From Phoronis australis (lineage: Eukaryota > Phoronida > Phoronidae), in assembly GCA_002633005.1 (NCBI GenBank), contig NMRA01000070.1, positions 150,172 through 214,171 on the forward strand: a stretch of DNA of 64,000 nt. Direction: 5' to 3'. Under the pieces are notes generated by a model. It made no database searches. It was not told where the DNA came from and saw only the letters and a program-made list of their open reading frames with translations. Made by a program: the position numbers and the translations under genes. Shown piece after piece: positions 1-39,666 of this stretch (position 1 is the first letter of the stretch; the number at the start of each line of letters is the position of its first letter).

Positions 1-127
1 AAGGGGGCTGTCTTCTCCATCAATTCTAGTTTGGTTCATTCACACTTCAAAACTGTCCCTATTCCTTTTTTTCAACTGAGAAAACATTTCTCAACATTAC
101 ATCACTCATCTGCATTTTGTCCTACAG

Positions 128-26555
<26,428 letters not shown>

Positions 26556-28026
26556 AGGTCAAAGTTCAGCTCATGGGTTTCAGTCTATGTTTATGCTATG
26601 AATCAAAAACAAATATGAACTGTCAGCTGTCGTGGCTTTTTGTGCTATGGTCTACCCCTGGTTTCTTAAAAATTTGACAGTAACATCAAACATTGTAGTG
26701 AGATGTTGACCTTTTTAACCTACCATATCTTATGTGAAGATCATAGTTCAACCATTTGTTGTTCATGATGTAAGGGAGGTATTAATTTTTTAATGAATGA
26801 ACTTTCCCGGCACATACATGTATTTTAGAGAATCTATTAACATGCGTAGCCAGTTTTAGATAAAGGTAGCCTTATTGGAGTGGAAAAAAAGATTTACTTT
26901 GGGAACTGGTTATTGGATTGTAAACCACCGAAAACAGTTGTACACTAGTCATGGTAGTTGTAATCTTACTGGTTTTAGTAGTTGTAGTAGTTCTAGTAGT
27001 TGCGGTGCAGTGAAGGGCTTGGAATTTTCCTCCTTTAAGAGGATTTCCTTGTCCTTGTCTCTTTTTACCATTATTTTGACTTAATTCATGCAAAACCATT
27101 TATTTGAGATAAATTTTATAACACAAAAAATCTGTCTCACAAGTCTCTTTGTGTATCAATACATCACGTGAAAAAATTTCCTGGTTTTTGTCATGGATCA
27201 TTTCAATCCTTGATGTTGTTTGGGATTGAGGTCTGTTGTAGTACAGCTTTCCATCATATTTGTAAATTACTGACTTGAGAGGTCACACAGGCCGGCCTCC
27301 CGTTCAGTAACGCTATGACCTCGCTAAAAGGCAAGACTTCGCGAGATTACGTGAGATACTGCCGTGAATTTCAAATGAGAGCATGTGACTTTGACAAGGT
27401 TTTAGCTAGGTCCTAGCGTAGGTCCTAGCATCTACTGAACGCACGCCAGGTCTAGTGTTGGCCAAGAAGGTCAATTTGGGAGTTTGACCTTGCTGCTGGT
27501 TTTGCTTCTTTATTACCATATGGCGAGTTTATTTTAAAACTTGAATGTTGTAGCATGAGATTTATATTATTGGTAGCCATCAACCTATTTTTGTAATGTA
27601 TATATTATAGTCGCATATACTATGTAGGTGAAGTGTACAGCTGTTGAAATGAAGTATAAAGACTTCATCATCAAAATCTACACCTTCAAGTACAAGATGT
27701 TTGTACACATCATTTTTAAAAATAATAGCTAGTTTTAAAGTAGAATTGGTCTTAGTTATGAAACTTGACCAATGCATTTTATTATCAAACGTGATTGACT
27801 GCAACCTCAAGTCTGAAAAAATGAATAAAAGTGAAAAAAAAATCGTTTTTATTTGCAACATGACCACTTGAACATGGTTTATAAATTCTTTCAGATACAC
27901 AAGTTTCTTTAAACTCTGGTATCCACCTCAAAGGGGCAAAATCCTAGCACTCGACTGTGCCAAAAGTGACATAGGGTTCAGTGCAGTAATTTTATTTTTA
28001 AAACGATTATTGTGATGTACCCTAGA
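26556..28026 (+). other. Piwi-A 3' flank, 3' UTR and repeat R2 copy 2
   Basis: The first AATAAA I see after the stop is at 27824-27829, 1.27 kb downstream, so the 3' UTR may be long or use a variant signal. Bases 27035-27216 are the second copy of repeat R2 found in intron 9. An (AGT/TAG)n run lies at 26973-27002. Confidence 0.5.
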
Positions 28027-29607
28027 GGCCTTTTCATACTAAGGTCAACGCTTTGATGTTTTGGGGAGATGAGGTCAGTATGAAAGGTTAACTTAGGTTC
28101 TGGATCGAAGTTTACATTGCCAGAGCGTCGACGCTGCGGTGCGGTATGAACGGTCAACTTCGGTCTCACCGACGTTATCGCCAGAGCACTGCTATCGTCA
28201 ACAATTGAAGGGCAATGTCTTCGCTAATAGGGGCTTAGGCCAATATTATGCTCGAATAATCACCAGTCTAATTAGTTTTATGTCATTTAGCACATATAAA
28301 TGTTCTCAAATACGCGATGCATCAGCGATAGTCACCTACCATTTATTACTTGGCGAAATAAATTTCGCCAGGTATGTTGCTCTGTCACTAAGTTTTTTTT
28401 TTTTTTTTTTTTGTTCGCACGATCAACACGAAATTTACACATAACACGTAGTTTCGGAAGTCCTGGAAGCCTATTGTTTTTCGTCCAAGATGGCGGATAT
28501 GGCGGCCATTTTGTTTCATTTTAAGATTCAAATGCTCCTGGAGCCCATAATTTTGTACGTACGGGGCTGAGAATCGGTACAATTAGTGAAGAGGGCGCGT
28601 GCTACATCTGTACTGGAAATTGTTAACTTCCGGTTAAAGATGGCGGAAATATCGGCAATCGCGTATGCGCACCTCGATTTTGGGAAAAAAACGTTTTCTC
28701 CTGTAGAGAACGCATTATAGGGGTAATTCCTCCAAATTTATGCAGGTGTTAGTTTCTTGTGACATTCTATATTCAGATCTGAAAACTGGAAGTTGCTTCC
28801 AAGATGGCGGATTTGGCCTATGTTGACCTATTTTCAGTCTTGCTGGAGTGCCATTTTAAACGGGAAGAGTGAATGACGTGAATTTTTGCATGTGGATTCT
28901 TTGAAGTATAGCCTTTCAAATGACCTGTAACAATTTTTTTCTCAGACTTACCGTTTTCGAGTTATTTGACTTTGAATTTCTTAAAAAAACACAAAATTTC
29001 ATTTTTTTCGAAAAATTTACGGAATTGTGTAATACTATCAATTTAGATAGAGTTTTGAACGAGCTTTCAAAAGATATTTTCCACTTTCCGCTACGACGTC
29101 TACTTTTTGAATTATTCGAGATTTTCTGATAGCGCTGTTCCTTTGTTGAGCGCTCTTACTGCATAGATGTTGGTTAAGCTTCAATTGAACAAGACTAGCC
29201 TATTTCTTACTGATTTATGACATCTAAGTTCGTCATATGAATGTCATGATGTTTGATCATCATCGCCCCAACCATCATGTTCGTCATCATCTCCGTCGTT
29301 GTCTTTTCAGTTAATTTCGCCAAGTGTCGCTCAAGACTGTAGCCTATTTCTTACTGATTTCGGACTTCTACGTTCGTCATGTGTATGTTATTATTACTTC
29401 TATTGTTTATCCACGCCACCTTCGTCGTCATATTCGTCATCATCTTTATCGTCATCTTTTTGGTTAATTTCGCCAAGTGTAGCTCCTCGGAGCGCTTTCA
29501 TTTCGATGTCCGTTAACGACCGAAGCCGGTATGAACGGATCAGTTAACTTCGCAGTTTACGACAACGCTCCGCTCAAACCGGAGTTTTAAGTCAGTATGA
29601 AAGGGCC
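28027..29607. mobile_element. TIR element (about 1.6 kb) carrying an R1 repeat
   Basis: The left end ggccttttcatact and the right end agtatgaaagggcc are inverted repeats. Further 'cagtatgaaagg' and 'cggtatgaacgg' motifs lie inside both ends. The interior from 28412 to about 29250 is a copy of family R1 ('aagatggcgg' modules). No transposase is visible, so it is a non-autonomous DNA element or a nested pair. Confidence 0.6.
28412..29250. repeat. Dispersed repeat family R1, copy 3
   Basis: After a T-homopolymer (28394-28412) the order 'gttcgcac', 'caagatggcggatatggcgg', 'gatggcggaaat', 'cgctacgacgtctactttttg', 'cgctgttcctttgttgag' repeats that of 1537-2480. Confidence 0.75.
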
Positions 29608-32600
29608 TTGCGTCTACCCTATTAACGAGAAAATTGGACAGCGGTCGTTTTAGCCTTTAAAAGACAACTTGGTTTCTCGTTGTTGATGACATCCTAAGTT
29701 TGTTTTCGCTTTTGGCGTGAGCGCTATCTTCTTGAATTCCTGCAAATCCGTAAATTCCTGTAATCCGTTAATTCTGAAACCATGGGAACATATTGAGAAT
29801 TTTCTAACGTTATGTACCGACCGTCTCCACTGACGAATCATATTTGGGTGCTGCTCATAATTGGCTCAACCGGTGTTGCCAAAACATCAGTTTGCCGAAA
29901 CACGTGTACATTCCATGACCCCCGAGAAAACTTTTCAAGCATCTCCTGATTGAAACTCTGGTCTCTCGGTGCTTGCTGTTGTACCCATGCCAATCGGCAA
30001 AGACTCCGGCGGACAACTTAGCTGTTTCGGTGGGTAAAAGCGTCTCCTAAAATTCTTTGTCGTGACAGGGTTCAGTAAGTTTTCGTTACCAATAAGAACA
30101 TAGAAACCACCACCCTATCTCAGAAATGGCCGATCGGATTCATAAACCTTGTGATGCCATGTGCGTAATGCGCTGATCTCCATTACGCTGTTAAGGATTG
30201 CTTTTAAAATGTTCCAATTTTGCAAGAGGGCTATCAAAAACATGATTTCAATGGTTGTCATGAAAGAAATTTGAATTAAATTTATTTAAAATTTTTTTCA
30301 TGAAAATCAACTAAATTTTAGTTGCAGAAAACGAAAGGGATAAATAAATATTTTAGAAAACTGCAACAGCGTTTTTGAGATATCATGAACATTTCGGTAT
30401 ATAAAACAAAATTTATGCAAAATAAAATTTCACTATGTCATTGATATCGTTGTTTTGCTGACAATGTTATTTTTTGGCTGAACGGTTCTAAAAACGTACG
30501 GCCACGTGACTCAATGGCAGATTAGTAGAATATTGAAACAAAATTCTACTTTCAAAAAACGTGCTTTAACTAAACTGAAATCTATAATTGTGTAGATATT
30601 TGGCTATGATGATACTGACGGAGACAATTCAGTAGCAAATTTGTTTTCGTTACAGAATCTGTTTCGATTCATGCATTTTCGTTTTGCTAAATAAATTTCA
30701 TCTCTATCGACATTGCAGGGATTTATTTCTCGAAGATAATTGTTTTTTAAAAGTCATCTTTGTTTGCCATTCCTGAAAGACCTCGGATCAGTGGTACACG
30801 TTTCCAACCAGGGACATTTTTGCACTGAAATATTTTCGCTTAATGATTCTAAAATCCAATTTTTCCTAGCATTCTTATGTTCGACAAGTAGTACCTGGCA
30901 CTTTTTTGTGAAATAAACTTTCATTTTATGCCAGCAAAGGTGCTTACATAACCACGCCGCTTTAAATGTCACAGGTCTTTTGGTAGAGTATTTTAGTCGT
31001 AGTAAACTGGAGAGACACCTTAACGCAGACGCAGTTAAGCCTTAACGCAGACGCAGTTAAGCCCCGATTTTTCAAAATCATATTTAACATATTAGGCCTA
31101 GGTACAGCCGCAAAACCAAAACCGGTTGACAGGGCAAACCATATATCCACCTGGACTGACGGATGAATTCCTAGATCGGGTAAGTGAAATGTAACACCAA
31201 TGACTAGCCTGAGTGGAAATTCAGCCACAGAAATGTTACTCATAAAAATAAATGCTTTGATTGAGTAATGTCTGTAAATTCTGGTTTTGCAGCTAAAATC
31301 TGAATATTTTCACGTGTTGTCTTCAGCAGGGCTTTCTCGAACACCCGTTTCCAGTATTATTGAAACTCCCTGTTTTGTCGTCAAGGGAGGATTGGATTTA
31401 CATGTTTTTATACAATTTATTGGAATAATATTTATTTTCTGATACGTTAGACACTTCTTACCTCAAAAACATACTTTCTAAAACACAACAACTGTAGTAA
31501 AGCCACGAACAAGATTTTCGCCACAGCTGCCGGCATATGTGTGACGTCAGCGGTCCAAGGGGTCTTTAGTCAACATCGTGTCTGGTAATGACTTCCTGCT
31601 ACTCGGTATAATTATTGGGTCATGTTACCACATAAGCCTCGTTCCTATTAATAATACTGAAAGCTCCCCTATTTGGTGAAGGCGGGACGTACGTGGTATG
31701 AATAAAGCCTACTGGTGTACAGTCACCTGCCAGTATTACGGAATGAACCTTGTGTTGTGAATAGGCATCACGTCGCTGAAAGCCGTAAGAGCCACGGGTT
31801 ACAGACGCAGTCGCTTTATTTTCCTGTCTACGCACATGTACCGAGCTGAGGATAATGAATTTTTTCAAGGTGAGTCTAGGAACCAGTAAGAGTTAAGAAT
31901 GTAAATACAAACAGTGCAATGAGGGGATGTCATTTGCGGTTCATCAGACTTGCGCAGGCCTCATGGTTGGGGCGGTAAACAAGTGAATTTCAAAAAGTCG
32001 GCCGAGACGCTTTGTCGTGCCAATGTTGCCGATTTGATCAGGAAAATCTCGATGTCATGGCATTCACTCGGTGTTAGTGATGTTAACAAATGACGGTGAT
32101 CAGCGAACGTGTGTAGTCGCAGATAAAATGTGTAACACAAATTGCTCCCAGATTGAGATATGGTTATCTCTTCGTGCTACTAGGCAACCATATGATCAGC
32201 TGGATTGCAGTTGCCTTTGTCTTTTCTAGCGGCTGATGAAAGTGCCTGTGATACTTGCTTGTTGAAATCGTCAACATCAGTCGTCCTTTCCTGTGGTGTC
32301 TTGTGATTTGTCGGTTTTATGGTTCCCCGGATGTTTCTTTTATTTACTTTCCTGGCGGTAGGTTGTTTGCAGTCTCTCTTTGGGAGTTCAGGCCGTCATG
32401 AGCGAGCACGTCGACTGGGTTATATATTGAAGCTTGAGTAGCTGTGCTTTAACTGGTGAGTACGGTACTTTTAAAGGCCCTCAGCATTTGTACTTTCTTT
32501 TCTGGGAGGCCGTTGGTTTGCACTAGGACCTAGTACAGGATCAATAATATATTTTACACTGTAAGCGGTCACTGTAAGCTATATAATTACGCTGATGACA

Positions 32601-32794
32601 ACACCCTCTCCTTACGTCCTTTGTCAGGAAAGCTTGAATTTAGAGAGTCTGGATACGGTCTCAGAGGTGAAAACTGTCTCTATGTAAAACGTTTTAGGGG
32701 GTTGTATACACTGGTCAAATCTCCAGATTTCTTTCTGAAATAAGTAAATAAAGGGGGTTTTATCTAGTTAGAAATGACTCTGAAAGTGACAGAA
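29608..32794. other. Intergenic, nothing recognised
   Basis: I see only a two-copy 22-bp repeat at 31020-31062 ('ttaacgcagacgcagttaag'). ORFs here are short, with no recognisable domain. A donor-like caag|gtgagt follows an ATG at about 31855, but nothing else supports an exon. Confidence 0.5.
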
Positions 32795-33120
32795 ATGGAA
32801 AAAAAATTGTTGCATGTAGTTCGTTTTTTTAAAATGTCGTATTTTTCAATTTTCAAAAAATCCAAATTTGCCTCGATTTTTTTTTCAAAATGCGCAGGGA
32901 TTATCTTCAACTATTTCCTTACGCAATATTCTACTTATCCATACCAAATATATGTACAAAATCATTATGATCTTGATTTTGTGGCATTTTTGCGTGTGAA
33001 TTGGGGCAAGAACGCCACTTTCTGTCATTTGGTCACTTTCCGTCTAATATCTAAAAATCTGGTCAATGTATCAAAAACTCTGGCACCCGATTTTGCTTCA
33101 ATTCTAGAGGATTTCAAATT
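32795..33120. repeat. Dispersed repeat R3, copy 2
   Basis: Homologous to 17174-17500 inside Piwi-A intron 10. The open frame through it (from 32774) is disrupted in the other copy, so I do not call it a gene. Confidence 0.8.
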
Positions 33121-33164
33121 TGCAACCATGACCTACGGGTGTAACTCTATCTCCCATAAGGGTA

Positions 33165-33480
33165 CTTGACTATGGAACTCATTGCCATGGGCAATGAGAC
33201 AATGTACTACCTTTAAAATGAATTTGTCACACTGGCTGATGATTTTTTCTCTAAGAACTGCTCCTGTGAGATCTGCTGCAGATGTCTACGTACCCCGTAT
33301 GTATACCTACTTTTATGTTTATATTTATGTTTTAGTTCTATATATTTTCTGTTCTGTATAATTAGCTTGTATTTTAAGTTTTTGTAGTTTAAATTTTTAG
33401 ATTTTTAAAAAAATGTCGGATAATTGCACTTCTTATGCTAATGTTTCACTGTTAAACCTCACTGACTTTTAAATGAAGAT
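33165..33480 (+). pseudogene. 3' end of a non-LTR retrotransposon (LINE) reverse-transcriptase ORF
   Basis: The frame at 33173 reads WNSLPWAMRQ, then TFKMNLSHWLM. This is the W-N-S/K-L-P ... F-K-x-x-L motif at the C-terminus of jockey/CR1/L2-type LINE proteins. It is followed by an A/T-rich 3' tail. Only the last 30 or so codons are present, a typical 5'-truncated copy. Confidence 0.5.
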
Positions 33481-35299
33481 AATACTACTACTGCTCATGT
33501 GCTGGCCAACGGGCTGGTTACTTGAATATGAGACCACATCCTCATAGGGCCTATACAGGTGAAAGTTTACCGGCCTGGCCGTAAATCCACTGGCCCCGGT
33601 ATTTCGAACGCTGTTGGTTTGTGGCGAGCGTAAGTGTATCTTTAATACAACTGCTGGTTTCTTTTTCTAAACCATTCATTTTACGTTCTGTTTCAAGGCA
33701 TGATGGCTACATTTTGAGAATATCCAAGGGCTCTTTAATGTTGATCTGTTTTAGTTTTGACGCTGATGATTCCTTGCTGCTAAAGTTGGATTTACCTTGT
33801 TACTGCTCATTGATCTAATTTCAGAAAATCTACTGGTTTCTTTATTCCAGTCTGTTTTAGCTATGCTGTTCTAATTAGCACTGAGACATGATAATTTAAT
33901 TTTGAGAGAGTTTGGTGTTACGCAAGTGCGTCTTGACGTATGTAGATGCCTGTGTAGCTGACTATTGAAAATTCCCTACCAACAGGCCTGTGCCAAGCAA
34001 ACCAATTTAACTAGAAAAAAATAATTAAGGCATCGATCGCGCACTAGCTCCGCCTCTCCTCGTTCGCTCAAACACGCGCGATCCATGTAGTAACGGCGTG
34101 TTACAATATTCTTTGTTACTGATGCGCGTTTAAAAATAATAGGTTTCTTTTCACGTGAATGACTGCCAGTTTGGTAAAAGCTTACTTAGTTGACCCTGTA
34201 GAATTACAAAAGGCACATATATGCCTGTCCAGTCTTTGTAAAACTCGCGTACATGAAGGCCTCATGAAAACTTATTTAATCCAATACGTGTTGGATTACA
34301 TAAGGTTTGCTGGCATGTTAGTGCGAAGCATATGTTAAACCCGCTTCGTGTTTCTCTTCTAGCATAGACAAAGGAAAATACTGGGCATTAGGCAAATATT
34401 ACTTTGACAGGATTACCACTTTGGACTATTTACACTGACAGTGTAAACAGACAAGAGGCGGTGTAAATAGACCAAGAGGTTTTAATAATAGTTGTAACAC
34501 GCCACCACCTCAGAGCGTTTTAGAAAGTCAGTGGAATGTACTTTGTTATTAATACAAGGTTAAACATTAAAAGGCCTCATTCCTGTCTTCGGTGATTATA
34601 ATATCAACCTCATGATGTAAACTAGTTTCGTAGTGGGTTAGACTATCGCAACATCTGTTATGTGCTGAGTACTGATGCAGGAAATACAGTGTGGATAGAA
34701 AGAGACCACGACCAGAGGTGACGCTAGTGTACTTAGAAATCAAAGTTTATCCGTTCCAGTGAATAAGGCTTAGATTGGGTGGCCTCAGCTGCATATCCTT
34801 GCAACATAAATAACAATGCAGCATGCATAACAAATGAGCATTTTATTGAAAATAACACATAGTGTTTGGGAATATTTTAGAGGTAAAGGATAAGGAAAGG
34901 GGAAAGACTTTCACACGCAAACACATTCACTCAATTAAGCAAGCTTTTATTTACATTAACATGTCGACCTTGTTACAATAAGACGCGAAGTAGTTTAAAA
35001 TACCACCATTTCTTTGTCAAAGATACTATATTGTTTTATTCATTTTAAACCCTCCTCTTCTTAAAAGTTTTATGTTCATACGAAGTAAGTTGAAAGTTGC
35101 TAAATTTTCAACAGTTTCGCGGCGAAAATGATTTGTTCAAAAATCACTTAACCGTATCCAATAAGTATTATCGAGGTTTGGTGTTGGGTAATAACCTGCT
35201 TGATGCAGGCATTATATGCAGGCCATGTGATCCCCCCGTATTGCATCATTAGTGCAAAGGTCACCTATTTGGATTTTTTTGTTTTCACATTTACTTTTT
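33481..35299. other. Intergenic, nothing recognised
   Basis: No convincing gene, repeat or regulatory signal was seen. Confidence 0.5.
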
Positions 35300-36017
35300 A
35301 TGATCGACATATGTCCCGGATAATAGATAAATGATACGTGCGTCGCAAGCTCGTTACCAGAGATGAAAGGAGACTGATGTAGGCGATATAAGGTCATTTA
35401 TTATGACTAGTACAATTACAATAAAATGAATACATGTAAATAAGTATAATAGGTAATCTCTGGTAAGATGGGCAATAAAAAGCGCCGGCCACGTGGAAGT
35501 ACGAGAGAATGACGAAAACTGGGAGGAAGAGGGTGGGAAAATTGAATGAGTTTTTGACGTACGACAATGTGGCCGGAACAAAGTGAATTGAAAGCGAGGT
35601 TACAATAACAAAGAAAAACGTCCCTAAAGACACGTGACAATCATCAGCCTATAAGAGCCAAGAGCTGACCAAACTCGAGGCACGTGATAACAACAGACCA
35701 ATGCAAAGGCTGGAAAAACGTCGTGTAGTCCTGCACAAGGGAATAATGGAATAGACCAAGATGAGGGGGAAAAGGAGTAAGGCGAGTCCATATGCTCACA
35801 TAAATATATTTAACGAGTGAAATACCATTTATGATCGACATATGTCCCGGATAATAGATAAATGATACGTGCGTCGCAAGCTCGTTACCAGAGCTGAAAG
35901 GAGACTGATGTAGGCGATATAAGGTCATTTATTATGACTAGTACAATTACAATAAAATGAATACAGGTAAATAAGTATAATAGGTAATCTCTGGTAAGAT
36001 GGGCAATAAAAAGCGCC
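35300..36017. repeat. Pair of about 186-bp direct repeats flanking 345 bp
   Basis: 35300-35486 and 35832-36017 are almost identical (from 'tatgatcgacatatgtcccg' to 'ggcaataaaaagcgcc'). They could be terminal repeats of a small non-autonomous element or a segmental duplication. They lack TG..CA ends, so an LTR origin is not supported. Confidence 0.85.
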
Positions 36018-37900
36018 ACAGAGATGTTGTAAGTTTTTAGCGTAGATGATGTTCAGGGAGCATTGCCGTTTAGTTCCTGCTCTAAATTAGCACAGTTAGG
36101 AGCATGCCAAGACATTTCAGTTGCAGAATTATCAATTGCAGATAGTAAAAACTTCTTTAACATTTCAGTTGCAGAATTATCAATTGCAGATAGTATCTGC
36201 TGATGCCAAGGACATTAACTACATGAGCGTATGCCGTTCTGTCACCCTGTCTGCAACACCGCTGTCGTGGTATATGAATAGCGTCAACACCATGAGAGCA
36301 GAATGACAGGTCAAACTAACATTACCCTCTAAGACCGTCATATCTAATGCAAAATTGGACCGTCATATCATTATTAGTTCAAATAAGACCGTTATCATTA
36401 TTAGCTCAAAGGACACCATCTGCACCCGTACAGAAAACCATCACTACAAGACCGTTCTCGTTATTAGCAGAAGTAAGACCAGCTGTCACTGCAGGTTACT
36501 TGTACTTGCAGATGAATTGGGTTGCGTCACTACACTAGCGCCTTCCATCCCAGTACAGCAGGCATCCGGCATGAATATGCATCACATCGACGGAAGTATA
36601 AAAACCATGGACCACAGAACCACTTGCTTCATTTCCTCTATCTTCAAGATGAAGAGAAACACTTTGGTGAGTTGACTATAGGTACCTCTCTAACTCAACT
36701 GTTTGAAGTTTTTTTCTAAACTTTAATTCGAAAAAATCCCCAAACAGCGAATTTCAAAAGACTATTCACCCTATTTCTTGTTTTCCAATGTTAAAACGTG
36801 AAGCGTCCTGTTGTACTTCCCTGTTAATTAGTCTATCGTGTTTGTTTTCAGCGGCAGTAATTTTTAAATTTCATTTTGTGTGCGTGGTACCGAGTTTTTT
36901 TTTGTTTGGTCATTCGTCTAATTTATACTCAAGATTCAAGACTCCTTTTCAAGACCCGTTTTTTCCGTTTTGTAGAACTATCCCTGAAGTTGTCTAAAGG
37001 TTTACCAACACTTCATCTGTGGTGAGTTTATAAGTACGATTCTTCAAATATTTTTATTGTTTCGAAAGCAAGCATTAACATTTGTTTAGTCAGCTAATAT
37101 TTTTAGAAGTAATATCATAAGTTTTACTATCCTGCTCATTCGATACGAAGTTCGTCTTTTTCCGTGTGACGTTATCCTGTGTAACGTCGTACGGAAAATG
37201 CCGATATTGTATCGAATGGGCGTGGTTTCAATGAACGCTTCGACGTTGAATATAGTTATATACCGGTACGTATACAAGCTACATTACAATAATCCTCCAA
37301 GGAATTCTATTTCAGACGGAGTAGTCATTAATCCGTGTTATTGTCAAACAAATTAGCAATTAAGTGCATGCTTCATACACGGCAACGATGAAACATATAA
37401 TATATACTGTACTATCCGCGAACTGACTAATAAATACCCTGAAGTTGTCTAACCTGAATTTTCTATCCATTCGTATTTCTACCAAACAAGTCTCATAAAT
37501 TTGGGTTTGGCCGTGGGAGACATGATGGCGAATGAGTTCTCACATCGAAACCCAGAATTTTTGTAACCGTCTTCGGTTGTTTTCCCGCTCTCTCAATTAC
37601 CCTTTTGGGTATTAACATCTCTCTCTATTCGTGGTACCTGTGAAAGACAATACTCACACAGCGATTTACGTTTGAAAATAAGGTACAAGTCTTGGTATTT
37701 TTCCTCAAAAAGCGTCATTAAGATACAGGGTGTAATCTTTGTCACGTATTGTCTCCCTTTTCAAAATCAAAGCCAAGGGGGGGGGGGTGTAGGAGTCGTT
37801 TCCTCGAACTGATTACACATTCGTAGGAAAAGAAACCTTTTTCTTTTGTGGTCTCGCACACGTTAAAAAATTTCACGTAACCGCAACCAGCTTATAGGTA
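36018..37900. other. Intergenic with small tandem repeats
   Basis: A 48-bp unit is repeated twice at 36112-36197 ('catttcagttgcagaattat'). There are imperfect 'aagaccgt..tcattattag' repeats at 36330-36475. No gene is recognised. Confidence 0.5.
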
Positions 37901-37949
37901 ATACACAATGTCTTGAAACAGAAAATGATCTGTTTTTGAACACCTAAAG

Positions 37950-38890
37950 TTATCGTAACAGTTGGCATTTGTTCACAAAACGCAACACTTGTAGGCAGCT
38001 CAGATCGTAATTTCTCGAATTGAAGCAATGGCCGGACTCTGTTTCAGGTAACCACCAAATTCGGCGGTCAAAAGGAAGTGACGAGGAAGAGGTTGGTTTA
38101 TCATTGTCGCTTTCGTAAGCGTCATCTACTCCAACGTCGTCTGCCACATACCCCCGAGTCGTGGCCTGAAATCTTCGAAGACCAACGCAAACTTCTCATC
38201 ACAAAGAAGGCGGTATGGGAGGTCACTAATAATGCAAGATGTTGATTCATTTTAACCACTACTTTGGGTCACCATTAGATGCAAAACACAGTCGACCTTC
38301 AAATCCAGCGACGTTTACCTGCCACAGAAACACTGGTGACCTCGTGTTCTTTCTCTCATGTTAGTTTAGGCACTCCAACTGTTTCCGTTAATTTCATGAT
38401 TGTTTCTATATCAAAAGAGGCCCTTTAGGGGTGGTAGGAATTTTTATTGGGAACGACATATCCCTCTTCCACCACTTTTTCGAAAACTGTGAGTGGTGTT
38501 GGATACGGTTTAACAGGAAAACCGTGCCTGACCCTTCGATCGCATGTTTGTTGGTGTCTAGCTACTTGGTACGCGGTATTCCAAAAAGAACCACAGATGT
38601 TGCAATGGTAAGACCCTCTGTGCGTCTTGAATTCGTGAATATACGAAAAATGGCTTTCATACAAGTTGAAAAAACGTTCGTCGTCAAACTCGCGATGGGT
38701 TCGACTAAGCAAGCGATCAATGACGCCATCTTCGGGTTCTTCCAACGCGTATGCATAGATGCAGGTTAGAAACACGTTCACTATTTCCTGAACATCACTG
38801 AGCAAAAATCTGTGAAACTGATTCGATAGGATACTACTTTGACGAAGATATTGAGCGTAAAGTTGTCAGAACACCGTATGGCTATTCATT
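37950..38890 (-). pseudogene. Decayed protein-primed type B DNA polymerase fragment (Polinton/Maverick-like), copy 1
   Basis: The minus-strand frame from about 38880 to 38425 encodes an N-terminal region with a zinc-finger-like C-x2-C-x12-H-x3-C (from CNICG) and then a TPLTVFEKVVEEG stretch. After an in-frame TAA comes FDIET, matching the ExoI motif of DNA polymerase B. A further recognisable segment follows in a shifted frame. This order (Cys-His finger, TVFE..., ExoI) is what I know from Polinton/Maverick and related elements. Stops and frameshifts show that it is dead. No polymerase palm motifs are seen. Confidence 0.7.
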
Positions 38891-39254
38891 CCTTGTACAC
38901 TATATGGCGTCATGGTGAGGCGAAATTAGCTATGACCAGTTGGAGAACAAATCTCTGTACTTGTGGAGGTGATATCCAAAGGCAATGAGCCCATCTCGTC
39001 TTGCAATGGTTAATAAGATCTTTGCGTCTAAACTCTGAAAGATGATCTCGTGTTTCAGCTATGATCAGATTGCCATTGTGTTACATTTTGAATGCTAATT
39101 AAAAACTTGAAAATATTTTATTCAGGCCAAATGGGAGGCGGTGGTAATCTAGAGAAATTTGTGGTAATTTGATTTCGATTTATCCTAGTGTAATCTGAAT
39201 TGAGGAAATTTTTACTCGGGATTACCGTAACATCTGGTAAAAGCAAATATCACA
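38891..39254. other. Spacer between polymerase fragment and retroelement cluster
   Basis: No recognised content. Confidence 0.5.
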
Positions 39255-39666
39255 GCTTTTGATTCTTTGGTCACACGATGTTGCTCGCCTGGCCCGTCTT
39301 TGGTTCTGTAGTCTTAAGTTGTGGTCTGGTTCTGGAAACGTGCCCCGTAGTCTGAGGTTGTGGTCTATGGTAGATCCGGTCTGCTCTGGTCCCAAGAGCC
39401 AGTGCCTTAAATACTACTCTTAGTGGCATCACGTGATGGACCCACCTCTATACGTACATATATGTACATCTCCCTATAACGAGCTAAATATAACGATCTA
39501 ACTGACTATCCCCTAGAATATTCTTGCATAACTGCCGCTATTCCTGTTTTTACTACAACAGAGGTAGCATATCCCTGGAATTTCTTGCACAACATCCGTG
39601 ATAAGTTCTGCTAAAGACCAAAACATGTTCGCATGCACGTGCAGTGGATAGTGTCATTATATTATA
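39255..39666 (-). mobile_element. Putative LTR A (partial)
   Basis: Matches the right part of LTR B (43957-44410): 'ggtcacacgatgttgctcg', 'gtagtctgaggttgtggtct'. It ends at attata, next to ctcccccctttt, the complement of a polypurine tract. Confidence 0.65.

Noticed and set aside
31842-31870. Leader exon ending in caag|gtgagt
   Set aside because: A single donor-like site after an ATG, with no acceptor partner, reading-frame support or homology.
32774-33169. 131-codon open frame as a possible gene
   Set aside because: It lies over dispersed repeat R3. The other copy (17174-17500) does not keep the frame.
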